From the NCBI GenBank assembly GCA_027924585.1, contig BSBM01000047.1:20089501-20153500 (forward strand): a stretch of 64,000 nucleotides of DNA. The letters run 5' to 3'. The position numbers and the translations under genes were made by a program. This document shows, in pieces, positions 36,305 through 47,630 of this stretch. The stretch comes from Larix kaempferi. Its lineage: Eukaryota; Streptophyta; Pinopsida; Pinales; Pinaceae. The notes under the pieces are model-generated. The model had not been told where the DNA came from, made no database searches, and saw only the letters and a program-made list of their open reading frames with translations. Within the stretch, counting starts at the first letter, position 1. Each line of letters opens with the position of its first letter.

Positions 36305-36880
36305 TTTACACATAGAATCCCTGTAAAATGAGCATGGGACATATGGATAACTAGGCAAGGAATAGTGACTGCATAGGCCCGAGAGACCAAGTTGGTATGG
36401 AAATATTGTGCAAATATAAACACAATAAAGGTAACACTTTCCAAACACTAACCTACAATCCTCCTACTATATCTTATTTTATTTATTTTAAAGCAAACAA
36501 TATAATATTTTTAGCCCACAACTTACTTGGATTAATATGTGATTTTTAGGTCTAAGAAACCAATTGTGTATCAACATATTGACCAAATTTAAGCAAAATA
36601 AGGATAACAATCTACAAATGTGGAGAAACCACAATGAATAAAATATTAACAATACATTGGTGCCAAAATATAATTTTAAAATCAAATTCGCCATAAAAAA
36701 CAAGAGTTGTTGTCATTGTTGTTTTTTTTTTCAATCTACATTCTAAACTATGTATTTGAAATATATAGAGCAAGGCCTACCTCAATACAATGATCACTTT
36801 AAGTAATAAGATATGAGGATTGCAAAGCACTAGGTTTCTTGCACAACTAAACCCTCATCCATAAAATTATTGGTAAACAA
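36305..36880 (+). repeat. Repeat R, complete but diverged copy
   Basis: It starts gaatccctgtaaaatgagcatgg and includes the gcaaatataaacacaataa, tatcttattttattta, cattggtgccaaaatata, aaattcgccataaaaaa and tctacattctaaactatgta phrases in the same order as the 43.5-kb copy. It ends cacaactaaaccctcatcc, after which the unit start aaacaagcatggaacc reappears, as in a tandem array. Confidence 0.72.
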
Positions 36881-37444
36881 GCATGGAACCTTTTTTTTCC
36901 AAGTGACAATGCCTTGGGAAAAACCTCGAGTACTTTCCCTCATTTCAAGGATGGTCCCTAGGGTAAACCCTAGATTCTTCAAAGCACAAATCCAAGTTAA
37001 CAACAGGGCTCAAAGACGTTACAACAATATTTTCATTGCGAGCTCAACATGTTACTTACTAGAATAGAACCTAGGTGGGGAGAATAACATCTAATGCCCC
37101 ATATTTTGACATTCGATAATTAAAACTCTAATTCGAACTAGATCAACATTTTATTTTATTATTATTTGTAGGACTCATTTAGATTGATTAAGACTATTGT
37201 TATGTGAACATGTAGACCTCCTCGATGTGTGGATAGTAGATGTAATTTATCTTTTTTTTATTGGTGATGAACATATTATTTGACTTGAACATGCAAATTG
37301 AATGTGGAATATCAGTATGTGGGTGCTAATTTAGCTGTACTTTGGATTTAGAACAAGTACAATATATTATGTTGAGGAACTTACATGATTATTTATATAT
37401 CATTTGAGCAATATAGATTATCACTTGAAAGAGTTGGACATGTT
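36881..37444. other. Unassigned flank of L-4
   Basis: The beginning of a further R-like unit (aacaagcatgg) is followed by sequence I do not recognise, up to the L-4 target site. No gene is seen. Confidence 0.4.
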
Positions 37445-37463
37445 TATACATGAGATTTATGTT
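37445..37463. repeat. Target-site duplication of L-4, 3' side
   Basis: The 19 bases tatacatgagatttatgtt recur exactly at 39212-39230. They fix both ends of L-4. Confidence 0.95.
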
Positions 37464-37834
37464 TTTTTTTAACAGAAACGGTTAGATTTTGATTATATTA
37501 AAAAGATGGAATACATAGCAAAAAACAGAGCAGATTGCTCCCATGAGTGGAAGACAACCATCACTCCCAGTTCATCAAGTTCAGGCTGATAACATTCATT
37601 ATACCTGCCAGTCCTATGGAAACTGTAATATCTTACGAATTGTCCTAAAAGCAGCAAGTAGGAGTAGAACATTGTATATGTGCTTCCTTATACAAAACCG
37701 GATAAATAAGCCAAGTTTCCAGAACTGCAACTAAAGCTTAGACTATTAATTACAGAGTTCATAAACATATTTCAAAATAACATAAAACAAAAATAAACTA
37801 TGAAGGCAAACCCGTGACCCGAACCAGCAACCAG

Positions 37835-38404
37835 CTACTTGAGGCCGATGTCCATGGCAGCTCCAACAGGTTCTGCTGCCCCGTTCTTGTCTGCACCGAG
37901 GTCCACGAAATTTCCTGCGTTGGCCATAAACTTCTGCAATTTCACCATTTTCCTGTTGATTTCTTCTAATTCTCTGCCAGTGACTTCGTTCTTTCGCGCC
38001 TTGCGAGAGAAGACTAAACCTAGAGAATCCTCCAAATGCTCTATTTTCTCAACCAAGGTCATCTTTTGGGCTCTGACCTCAGTGTGGTTGGTGGATACCA
38101 AATTGTATAGGCGGAGAAGGACATTTTTGCATTCCAAGTTCTCACTTCTTATCATTCTAACCTGCATTTCCAATTCTTAAAGACGGTCGAGAATTTCCCC
38201 ATCAGAATCTGGGGTACTACTGTTCTCCTCTTTGTCGTGGGCGTTCCCTACCCTTCCGTGCCTGCATTTTCTGGACCTGCAATATCCAAGCCCTGGATTT
38301 TCCAAATCCACAAAGTCACCACGCGATTCGTCTGGCTGCAGACCCCAATTGCACCCTCCTTTGGGGCCTCTCCCTATCAAGCCACACCTCTCACACTTCA
38401 TCAT
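37835..38404 (-). CDS. Extra ORF downstream of RNase H in L-4 (one stop)
   Basis: From the paired ATGs at 38404 and 38401 the frame reads MMKCERCGLIGRGPKGGC, with further cysteines in YCRSRKCRHGR. After an acidic linker (DKEENSSTPDSDGEILDRL) there is one TAA at 38176-38174, likely a former glutamine codon. The same frame continues to 37835 with ELEMQVRMIRSENLECKNVL and VEKIEHLEDSLGLVF. The second half looks like a coiled coil; the first half has possible zinc-binding cysteine pairs. The frame is in fact open from 38899. I do not recognise the protein. It could be a LINE accessory protein, a captured host exon, or a 3' transduced sequence. Confidence 0.5.
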
Positions 38405-38801
38405 ACCGTTCCCTGCACCATGTGGGTGCCCAACGCCGTGCCAAAACTCACCACCACCCTGCACATAGGCTAAACCACGACGGTCTATTATTCTTGAAAC
38501 ACAGAGACAGAGCAAGAAAATAACCGAAGCTCGAAGGCCAACAGAGAAATGAGTGCGTGAGGGCATCCGGCCACTTAGATAACCCTCCCCATGCTTCCCA
38601 CACGTTGGCCAACTGTCATGCAGTTGGGAATCCATAAATTCATGCTTGCGGATGGCCAAATCGAGAAACTTGGGTGCCACCGAATTTCCAAGGGGTACAT
38701 TCCAGATGTTTTTGAATTTTAACATGCCTAAACCAAAGTCTTCAAAGTTAAAAATCCAGCGATTAGGGGACTTATCCCAGTTACAAGGGTCATGCCTTGT
38801 C

Positions 38802-39211
38802 CTAAGGAACCCATGCATTTTCCAAGGTCCCATTATTAAGTCTAATGGCGCCATAGGGGAGTCCAACTCCAATATTTGCCATTTCATCGGCTTGCCCATT
38901 AAGATTTCTCAGAATATGGAAGAATTTGAGCTGGTGGAGTTCTTTGTTAATACAAAGCAGGAGATGATGCATTTTTGAGGTTGGGATTTTCCACTTTCCC
39001 ACAATACTTCTAGCGTCTCGGATGATTATTAAAGAGTCTCCAAGGATCGTCAGCTTCTTTATTCCTAGCGAGATGACGATCTCAATCCCTTTAATTAGAC
39101 CAAGCCATTCAACGCCATTATTGGTTTTTCGTCCAATTCCCCAAGCAAACTCTTTATGCTTATTCCCCATGGAGTCGATGATCACCCCCCCGCGCGCGCC
39201 TGCCAACCCAG
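38802..39211 (-). pseudogene. L-4 RNase H domain (5'-truncated ORF2 end)
   Basis: The frame opens inside RNase H with GLAGARGGVIIDSMGNKHKE. It keeps the glutamate motif as NNGVEWLGL, the second aspartate in ILGDSLIII and the last in GQADEMANIG. The first aspartate strand (FDGA type) was lost when reverse transcription stopped, so the domain cannot be active alone. It ends at a stop near 38802. An overlapping frame runs on from 38899 without a stop to 38177. Confidence 0.85.
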
Positions 39212-39230
39212 TATACATGAGATTTATGTT
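39212..39230. repeat. Target-site duplication of L-4, 5' side
   Basis: Exact 19-base copy of 37445-37463, adjoining the truncated RNase H end of the element. Confidence 0.95.
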
Positions 39231-40072
39231 AGTGGTGAGCTAAATACATGTTTACCAGCTATGAGATAGTTAGATTCCTAAGGTGCCAAGGGGCACAAAA
39301 TGTCATGGAAATCAGAAGGATAATGAAGTGATATCAGTTTTCTTGCGATTTAATTATGAATTTCAAACACTACTGTGATATGTGGGTGACTGTGGTTTTG
39401 ACAGGATGCACAACTTGGCCATAGTGTTTATTTGATGGTGTGAATATAAGAACAATAATTTCAAAATATGGCTAAGTACAAGATGTCGAACGTAGTTATA
39501 TTAGGAGGGGTGGAGGGATTTCCCGCCTGCTATCCTTCGAAACTTGGAGTTGTTGGAGGGCTGTGCGCAGATGCTCCCCAAGTTGTGTGATGATGACTGC
39601 TAGTTTCCTACTGGGGAGGCTTGGTCGATATAGTTGACACTTCCATTTACAGGTTCTATCCAGGGTTAGGTCAATATAGTTGATGCTCCAACATATTCCA
39701 AAGAGTAAATGATATGATGTGGAAGATGGAAGTAGATTAGGGAGGAAGGATGGTTCGATGTGATTTAGAATGATGTTGTGAGTTCGTTATTTAACAATCT
39801 GGTTACCTTTGTGTGCTAAATGTCTTTCTTTACTCATGTGTGATGGTAAAAGTATGTTGTGTTGTTTGTATTGAATTATTGTAAACTAGTGTGATTGTTA
39901 GATGTTTAGATTTCTATTTTTTATATTGCATACTTTGATGAGAATGAGAACATACATGAACTATGTGTTAGAGGAATGCTTGTTTACAACTAGTACACAC
40001 ATGTGTATGCATACACTAGCTACGTACACCTACATTGTGCATGTACATTAGTATAATTAATTGATGTATTAA
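39231..40072. other. Unassigned stretch
   Basis: No gene seen. A short imperfect repeat (gatatagttgaca near 39630 and caatatagttgatgc near 39675) is the only internal structure noticed. Confidence 0.4.
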
Positions 40073-42410
40073 TTTTTTTCAAGAAGAAAAAAGTTGTACT
40101 TTTGTTATTAATAGATAATAAAAAATTACTCCACCATACATACCATACCTGGCGAAATAAAAATAGAGAGTCCAAAAATACCAATAGACAATATACGGTC
40201 CAAATACTGACATCCAAACCCATCCTAATAGTACTAAGACTTACAGAACCCAGCAAAAACTGATCCCAAGTAGACAAAAGTGATGGAGCAGAACTAGTCA
40301 ACCAAATAAGGAAAAGAGCCACTAAACTCTAGATGCTCATCAATCCACTCCTCACAATATAGCATACCTTCTTCACCATTGAGTGCATCTCTTGAAATCA
40401 CATCCGCTACATCATTAGACTCTTGAAAAATATGATTTATAGTCCATTCATGTAAGAGCTCAAGGAGAGACTCAATTCTGTGAGATCAATGATTAAGAGA
40501 AAGGACCTTAATTATGTACGTGTTTTTAACCGAGTTGATCACCATCAGAGAGTCCCCAAAATTCTCAACTTATCAATTCCAAGTGAAACAACAAACTTAA
40601 GAAGAAACCATAATTCAATTATCTCTGCTCTTGAGTTTGTGCTTGCTCCACAATTCAGTTTTAATTTGAACAAATGATTCTGATTAATAATAAGAAAAAC
40701 ACTAGCTGCACTATACCCATCTGAAGCCGCGCATCGAAAAAAACTGTTGCTACACAGGAATCTGGGATCACCTTCAAAATACGACGAGCCCCTTGTAGAT
40801 GGAGACATCCCAGAAAAAAAAGAAGAATAATAGTCAATAATCTTATGAGCCATATTCTGAATATTATAAATATGATCATCAAATATGCAAGCATTTATAC
40901 CTTTCCAAATGATCCACATGACAAAATCTGGAAGAGATCTATGCATTTTGAAATTTCCCATCCATGAGCAGAAAGAGGAAACTAAATTTCTCGAGCCCCA
41001 ATGACCATTAATGTGTAGAATCGAACAGATCTGAGACCATATAGTTTTAGAAATATCACAGTGAATAAATAAGTGATGAACAGTTTCTTCATCCTTTCTG
41101 CAAAAAGGACAACAACTAGGACCATACCAACCCCTCCGAACAAGATTGCTCCATGTTAGAATTTTATCATTCAAAGCGAGCCACATAAAACATTTGATTT
41201 TATGGGGCATATTCCATTTACATGGCTTGATAGTCTACCAGTTTTGAATATTGGTGACATTCTCAATGACAATTGCTTTGTAAGCCAATTTAGCATTTAT
41301 AGAACCCGATTCTATATTGAAGGACCATACAATTTTATCCTCTGCTTCAACAAGGAAAATACCGACTCTGTTAAGTTTTGAGATATAGGAGTTCCATTCT
41401 TCTCCCCATATGTCCCTGATGCCCAAATCCTGTGCAAGTAGCCAATAGTTTGAAGAGTTATGTAACCAAACAGGTCGTCGAATATGGTTAAGGGTTTTAA
41501 AACATCTGCTTTGAAGATAATCCTGAATATCTTGTGATAAAATGAAATCATTTTTGACACCAACAAGTGGGTCATAACCAATCAAAACCTTTTTACCATT
41601 TCCCATGGACCAAGCTATAAATTTGTTAAGCCACAGATAGACTTTTAAAAAACCTTTCCATATGATCGAAGCATTCCTTGTTGCCTTGTTCGGAGATCTG
41701 ATCCATTGTATTAAATTATTTTTAAGATATTTACAATGGAAAATCTCAGACCACAATCCCCCTTCAAAGAGTCCCCACCAAAGACTCTTTAAACAAAGAG
41801 CGGTATTGAACCATAACAGATTTTTAATGTTCCAACCCCCATAGTTCATGGACGCGACAAGGTCTCCCAATTTACAAGACGTAACTTCCCACCATTAGCA
41901 TTTTAAGACCACAAAAGATAAAGCATTAATTTTTTTATTGAATGAACTATGGATTTTGGAACCATAAACAGAGAAAACCAATAAACTGGTAATCCACAAA
42001 GGACAACTTTAAGCAAAGTGAGATGGCACCCCAAAGGGAGATGTTTGTAACTCCAAAAGCCAATTCTCTTTTCATATCTCTTGACTAACCATTTCCAATC
42101 ACTAGCTCTATAATTGTTTGGCTTAATATAGAAGCCTGGATATTTAAGCCCCTCATCAAGTTGGCTCATTTGATAAGGAAAGAATGATGAAATGTTATGA
42201 AGAACCTCTTCCTCGGTATTATTATACAAAAATGAATATTTATTGATACTTACTTCCATACCAGATGTAGAGCAAAAAAAGGTAAGATCTTTGCAAACTG
42301 AGTCCATTCTTCCACCAATCCCATGCCAAAAAGAACTACATCATCTACAAAAAGGAGATGAGATATCAATACAGACTAAACAATCTTGATACCTTTTAAT
42401 GAACCGGCTC
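40073..42410 (-). mobile_element. LINE L-5, 5'-truncated
   Basis: A minus-strand LINE cut just before the RT catalytic motif. The 3' end on the minus strand is TTTTTTC-TTCTT-GAAAAAA (40092-40074), a perfect 7-bp stem. The contents are the RT second half, thumb, zf-RVT and RNase H. The 5' limit near 42410 is approximate. I could not pair a target-site duplication with confidence. Confidence 0.8.
40330..42400 (-). pseudogene. L-5 ORF2 remnant: RT C-part, zf-RVT, RNase H
   Basis: The remnant opens at about 42350 with SHLLFVDDVVLFGMG, the RT catalytic box. The thumb and connection follow at 42307-41903 (LDEGLKYPGFYIKPNNY, LPLGCHLTLLKVVLCG, LPVYWFSLF). A long connection is at 41870-41235 (LLWFNTALCLKSLWWGLF). 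The zf-RVT domain at 41210-40960 has CPFCRKDEETVHHLFIHC. An RNase H-like end (40740-40340) has NSRAEIIELWFLL and DVADVISRDA. The first RNase H aspartate strand is poor (SFFRCAAS where FFDGAS is expected), so that active site is lost. Stops and at least two frameshifts are present. Confidence 0.8.
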
Positions 42411-42963
42411 TTCATGTTTTAATTACTAAATGAATGGCTAATGATTGTAGGAAATATATTTAATACATACAAATATCTAGTAGCATTAAATACTCTTCTT
42501 AACTTTAATTATTTGTTGATATGATGAATTAAATAAGTACGGGGGTGTCATAAATTTTGTGGGAAATGCCAAATTTCATTATAAGCTAATATGAGAAGAA
42601 TGACTTCCATTCTATTTTATTGTTATTATTATTCAATTCGTTATTTTATTTTAGTTATGCTTTCCCCTAAAATCTAGAAGGTGTGGATGTTGGCTCATAA
42701 ATGAGGGTGGTTGAGGAGACTTGTGAAAAGTGTATGGAAATTTGAAAAATAGAGAAGGTGAAGAGGAGTTGGGGGAGTTCTTTTTCTCATGGGAAGTTGT
42801 GGAGAGATTGGAACATATTGAAAGGTAGAAGAATTATTGGAAGAAATATTTTTCATGAAACATTCTTCTTGAGATATTGTGCATTATTTTTCTTAGAGTC
42901 ACGAGAACGGAAGGTCAAGAAACAGAAAGGATTCTTGGAGCTAGGAAGTCGACTAGGATCCTA
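42411..42963. other. Unassigned stretch
   Basis: No recognisable gene. A purine-rich run occupies about 42690-42960 just before the 87-bp repeats; its translated frame at 42758-42964 (+) is basic and uninformative. Confidence 0.4.
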
Positions 42964-43315
42964 GTTGGCAGGGAGGTATAATTCCATTATGGGCATCAAA
43001 GGAGGGTGAAGGCTTGATGTTGTGAAAACACCACTACATACTTGGACAAATTTGGCAGGGAGGTATAATACCATAATGGGAGTCGAATGAGGGTGAAGGC
43101 TCATTGCTATGAAAACACCACTACATTCTTGGACAAATTCAACAGGGAGGCATAGTTCCATTATGGGCATCAAAGGAGGGTGAAGTCTTGTTGTTGCGAA
43201 AACACCACTACATTATTGGACAAATTTGACAGGAAGGTATAATTTTGTTATGGGCATTGAAGGAGGGTAAAGGCTTGTTATTACAAAAACACCACTACAA
43301 TCTTGGACAAATTTT
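42964..43315. repeat. 87-bp tandem repeat, four copies
   Basis: Units start at about 42964, 43051, 43138 and 43225. Each contains ggcagggaggtataat, tatgggcatcaaaggagggtg and gaaaacaccactaca in that order. The period is 87 bp (29 codons), and one minus-strand frame stays open across two and a half units (43173-42961), reading repeats like PIMELCLPVEFVQECSGVF. Confidence 0.85.
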
Positions 43316-43479
43316 GCATGTAAACAAGTACTTTTCCAATAGCTAATGCTTAAATTCATGTTATACTTCGATTATTTTTTATTGTCATGGTTATAATCAT
43401 GTTTCTTATATTAGTTAGTGTAGTTATGTTATTTAATTAAGGGAGTAAGGCAGACAAACCTTACATAACACTCTATCCC

Positions 43480-43974
43480 ACAACCATTGGGGCTAGACCT
43501 AATTGACAAGCATGGAACATATAGATAACTAAACAATTAATATTGGCTTCCTAGGCTTGAGAGACTGAGTTAATACAAATATATTATGTGAATATAAGCA
43601 GAATAACAATATCACTTTCCAAATATTAACCGGCATTCTTCCTATTGTATCTCATTTTAATAATTTTAAAGCAAACGAGATAATATATTTAGGCCATACC
43701 TTAGTTTGTGAAGAATGGTGGAGAGGCGACATTGAGGAAATTATTAACGACAAACTGGTGCCAAAGTATAAATATGGAATCAAATTCGCCATAAAAAATT
43801 AAAATTTTCTCTTTTTTTGGGTGATTTGTAATCTACACTCTAAATTATGTATTTGACACATACATAATATGGCTTACTTCAAATACAATGATTACATGAA
43901 GTAATAAGGCAGGGGACTCTAAAATACTAAGTTTCATCCACAACTAAACCTTTGTCCACAAAATCCCTACAAAA
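43480..43974 (+). repeat. Repeat R, best-preserved copy
   Basis: It runs from gacaagcatggaacatatag to cacaaaatccctacaaaa, where LTR-B begins. It shows the uninterrupted sequence across the point where L-3 inserted in the 27.6/34.0-kb copy. Its natural continuation is at 55964, beyond LTR-B, where a further unit begins, so R appears to have been tandem at this site before the insertion. Confidence 0.82.
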
Positions 43975-44211
43975 TGGAGTAAACCTTATCCGGTTTACAC
44001 TAGAATTAACCAAAAGAACAAGTCACCCACCGAAAATCCATACTGGATAAAATATATTATTTGAATATATGAAAGATGACTTACATATAATTGGGCCATG
44101 AATATATATAGTCTCTTGAAAGACATCTTAGTGGCCCTTTGATAAAGAGTTGCGGCTTTTTAATGATTATTGTTATTTCTATTTATTATTTTTTTTTAAT
44201 ATTATATATAT
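43975..44211 (-). repeat. 3' LTR of LTR-B, outer part
   Basis: It is nearly identical in order and sequence to 55766-55960 up to taatgattatt, then carries an A+T-rich end not kept in the right-hand copy. LINE L-6 interrupts it near 44211, and the last 37 bp (ending ttcataaca) are at 54007-54043. Confidence 0.75.
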
Positions 44212-44923
44212 CTTCCAATGGAAAATATCAATGATTCAAGAAGAATGATCATGAACTGTCCACAAGGGACTTACATTCTGGGATACATAAATATGTCCAT
44301 AATATTACATATCCTTCTTAAAATATCAAAAAGTAACAAACAATATTCCTTTTCTTTCAAAAAATAACCTTTAAGTTTTTACAATTACAAGCCATCCTGA
44401 ACTTCTTCAACCTCTGTTTGACTGAGCACCAAGAGTACAGCATTTTTTGATAAAAGATTTGCTTCTGTATTTAGTTCCTTGTACACATGAGTTATTGAAA
44501 GGGCAGAGAAAGAATCCATCAACCTTCTGATAGATCAGAGAAGATGTTGAAGATGTGGAGCTTTGATCTGAATTTTATTATTGGCCCAATCAACAACCAT
44601 ATTAGAGTCTCCAAATAGATGAAGACACGGTATATTCCTATTAAATGCCAATTTCAAAACTGAATGCATAGCAGCAAGTTCCGCTTTGTTGTTAGAACAA
44701 TGTCCTGGCGCATACTTGATAAAAAATTTGTGGTTCTCAGCAAGATATAAAACTCCTCCGGATCCTCCCAGAGGGGGTACTCCTTGACTTGCTCCATCAA
44801 AAAAGCCCAAGGAGTAGCTTTATCGATGATTGGGGGAACCAAAATCCTATGCTTTTTTTTTTTTTTTTCTTTAGCTTTGTGTTCCTTTTTCCACTGCACA
44901 ACAAGGATCATCATCACCTCTAT

Positions 44924-44940
44924 AGGAATAAGGCAATTTT
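44924..44940. repeat. Target-site duplication of L-7, 5' side
   Basis: aggaataaggcaatttt here and aggaataaggcgatttt at 47886-47902 differ at one base. Joining the flanks restores the L-6 reading. Confidence 0.88.
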
Positions 44941-44945
44941 ATGGG

Positions 44946-47630
44946 TTTGTCCATGGCCCCTTCAACTCCACCTTTATAGCCCTTATTCCGAAGATGGACA
45001 AGCCTGACAGCTTTGATGAATTCAGACCTATCTCTCTCTGCAATTGTATCTATAAGATCACCTCTAAGGTTATGGCGAGGAGACTCAAGAATATTTTGTC
45101 TTAGCATATTTCTTGTGAGCAATTTGGCTTCTTGGAAGGTCGCCAAATACATGAGGCCATTGGAGTTGCCCAGGAAGGTTTACACACTCTGAAAGTGCAG
45201 AAGCAGAAGGGTGTCGTGATTAAGATTGATCTCTCCAAAGCATTTGATCGGGTTAGCTGGCTATATATCCGGATGCTTCTTACTCACCTGGGGTTCTGCT
45301 ACGAATTTATTAGATGGATTATGGCCTGCATCACTACGGTAAGCTTTATTGTACTGATCAATGGTTCTGCTAGTCCATTCTTCCATGCTGGAAGGGGTCT
45401 ACGACAAGGATGTCCCCTCTCTCCGCTGCTGTTTCTCCTTGTTGCTGAAGGACTCAGCCGTTTTATACTGAAGGCAAAAGCTGATGGTTCCTTTCGGGGA
45501 ATATCCATTTCTCAGGTATTGTATATTACACATCTCCTTTTTGTTGATGACATTTTGATATTTTGTGATGGCTCGCGACTGGATATTGACAAGGTGGTTG
45601 AAGGTCTCCATTTAGTGCAAGTTGCAGCGGGTATGTTAGTGAATATTGACAAATCTACTATCACATGCTCGAATTTAACCGAGCAGGAGATTCAAAGACA
45701 GGCTAACAAACTACCTTATTAGACATTGGATATTGATGATGGATTAAAGTACCTTGGCTTTCACTTGAAACCGAATGCTTATCTGAAGGCTGATTGGCAC
45801 TGGTTATTAGCATAATTAGAGCAGCGACTACATGGATGGAGTCATAAATGGCTCTCTCGGGCTGGGAGGCTGGTCCTGGTCAAATCAGTTTTGGAAGCAA
45901 TTCCGGTGTACTGGATGTCTCTTGCTTGGATCCCCATAGGTGTCCTGGAGCAGATCCGAAGGTTGTGTTTTGCTTTTCTTTGGAAGGGCAAGAGTGAGCA
46001 TCGAGCATTGGTGTGGGTCAGATGGGAAAAAATTGTTGTTCCAAAAGCACTGGGAGGATGGGGGTTAAAGAATATTTTTCTGTTTGCAAAAGCATTGGGG
46101 GCCAAAGTGTCGTGGCGACTTATCCATACACAAAGTCTCTGGACAAAAATGGTATATCATAAATATATTGCTCCTCTTACTCTTCTCGAATGGATCAGGC
46201 TGGGAAATAAGTCGAGGGCAAATTGCTCTGTGGTCTGGAAAGCGGTGGTGTAGCATTTCTCTTTGGTCGGTTTTGGATTAGTGTGGAGGATAGGAAATGG
46301 ACGTCTCAATCGTATTGGGCTGGACCCCTGGGTTGGCTGTAGGGGTGGTCATGTCCTTCCTGCGGTCTTGAGGACTTATTTGGCTGCTAGAGGTTGTCAT
46401 TTTCTGGCTGATATAGCGGATTCGGGATCATCTACTCTTTGGCATCAGGGGTGGATCTCTGCACAGCGACTGGAGATCTCTGCAGAACTGCAGGGGGCTT
46501 GGGAGGATTTTCTGTGGATCTTAAGATTTACAAATATTCGAATGACCAATAGGGCTGATGAACTTATCTGGGATCACCATCCCTCAGGTATTTACTCACC
46601 AAAAAATGGATATATCCAGCCGAATGTGGAAGTACATAACAGGGAATTGGTGTGGTGGTGGAAATATCTGTGGAAGTTAAGGTGTCCGAGTAAAGCAAAA
46701 TTACTCTTCTAGGCTATACTGGAAAATAAGGCACCTACCTGGGACATTCTGCAAAAACGATTCCTCCAGGGTCCGGGGTTCTGTCCTCTTTGTAGGGATG
46801 CGGAAGAGACTATAGCTCACTTATTTGTTCATTGTCAGTTTACACAGGTTGTTTGGGATGATATTAGCAATTATTTGGATATTAAGGTGAGGTGGAGGGG
46901 AGAGAGCGTCCTTGAAGCGTTCCAGGGGTGGTGGTCATTACACAAATCCTCATCCATCCGGGCATTCCCGTGTATATTCGCCTGGGGGATATGGATTACC
47001 AGAAATCAGCTCATATTTCATGATAGCAGGGTCCCGATGGAGACTGTAGTGGCTCACGCTGTGGCGGTGATACAACACTACAAGACACCTGTCCAGGCGA
47101 TTAGAACACGACCTGTGCGTGAGGAATAGATTGATAAATCAATGCCGTGGGAATTTTTCGATGGTGCTTCATTGGACCACCGATCGGTGTGTGGAGGGGG
47201 GGGAATTCTTTACAAAGCTGAGACCCATTATTTTCATCTCGTGGCTAGTTTGGGGAGAGGATCAAATAACTATGCTAAACTCATGTCACTTAAACTGCTG
47301 ATGTTATTTGCACTTGAACAAGGCTGCCTATCACTACAGATTTTTGGCGACTCCATGGTAGTTATTGACTGGGCAAAGGAGATAACACATTGTCATGTGA
47401 TGGTACTATTACCTATCCTGGAGGAGGTGATCCGGTTAAAGCAGTCCTTTAATCACATTTCATTTACACATATTTACAGGGAGAGGAATGGGATGGCTGA
47501 TCAACTCTCCAAGGAAGCAAAGCAGCAGGAATTAGCTCTTGGCATTTGGAGGATTACTATTCATTCACCAGGGGGCACTTTCAGCTATTATCACAGACCT
47601 TTTCATGATGATATTGAGGCACATAATTGA
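44946..47630 (+). pseudogene. L-7 ORF2 part: RT, zf-RVT, RNase H; single frame with six stops
   Basis: One reading frame runs the whole length with no frameshift. RT has FNSTFIALIPK, RPISLCN, FLEGRQIHEAIG, IKIDLSKAFDRVSW, RQGCPLSPLLFLL and the catalytic LLFVDDILIF. The connection has LSRAGRLVLVKSVLEAI. The zf-RVT domain near 46765-46840 has CPLCRDAEETIAHLFVHC. RNase H (47142-47630) has FFDGASLD, LQIFGDSMVV and RNGMADQLSKEA. The catalytic glutamate is lysine (NNYAKLMSL, where AEL is expected). In-frame stops are at 45102 (TAG), 45720 (TAG), about 45811 (TAA), 46251 (TAG), 46710 (TAG) and 47127 (TAG). It cannot be active. Confidence 0.92.

Larger units (their letters stand above)
37464..39211 (-). 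mobile_element. LINE L-4, 5'-truncated, with an extra 3' ORF
   Basis: A 1748-bp minus-strand insertion bounded by a perfect 19-bp duplication. The minus-strand 3' end is CTAACCGTTTCTGTT followed by an A-run, close to the L-3 end. It contains the RNase H domain minus its first strand (39211-38802) and then about 1.3 kb of further sequence that holds an ORF (38404-37835) not seen in L-1, L-3, L-6 or L-7. The exact duplication suggests it is the youngest insertion here, together with L-7. Confidence 0.93.

Noticed and set aside
38177-38899. The full 240-codon frame as the start of the extra L-4 protein
   Set aside because: Its first part overlaps the end of the RNase H domain in another frame and its start is not clearly used. 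The ATG pair at 38404/38401 is a more reasonable start, though the longer form cannot be excluded.
42964-43315. CRISPR-like array
   Set aside because: The whole 87-bp unit repeats, with no alternation of fixed repeats and unique spacers, and the sequence is plant nuclear DNA.
44400-47630. One rearranged LINE with two RNase H domains
   Set aside because: The two RNase H copies are on opposite strands and differ in sequence, and a 17-bp duplication brackets the plus-strand part, so it is a nested insertion rather than a 5' inversion or fusion.
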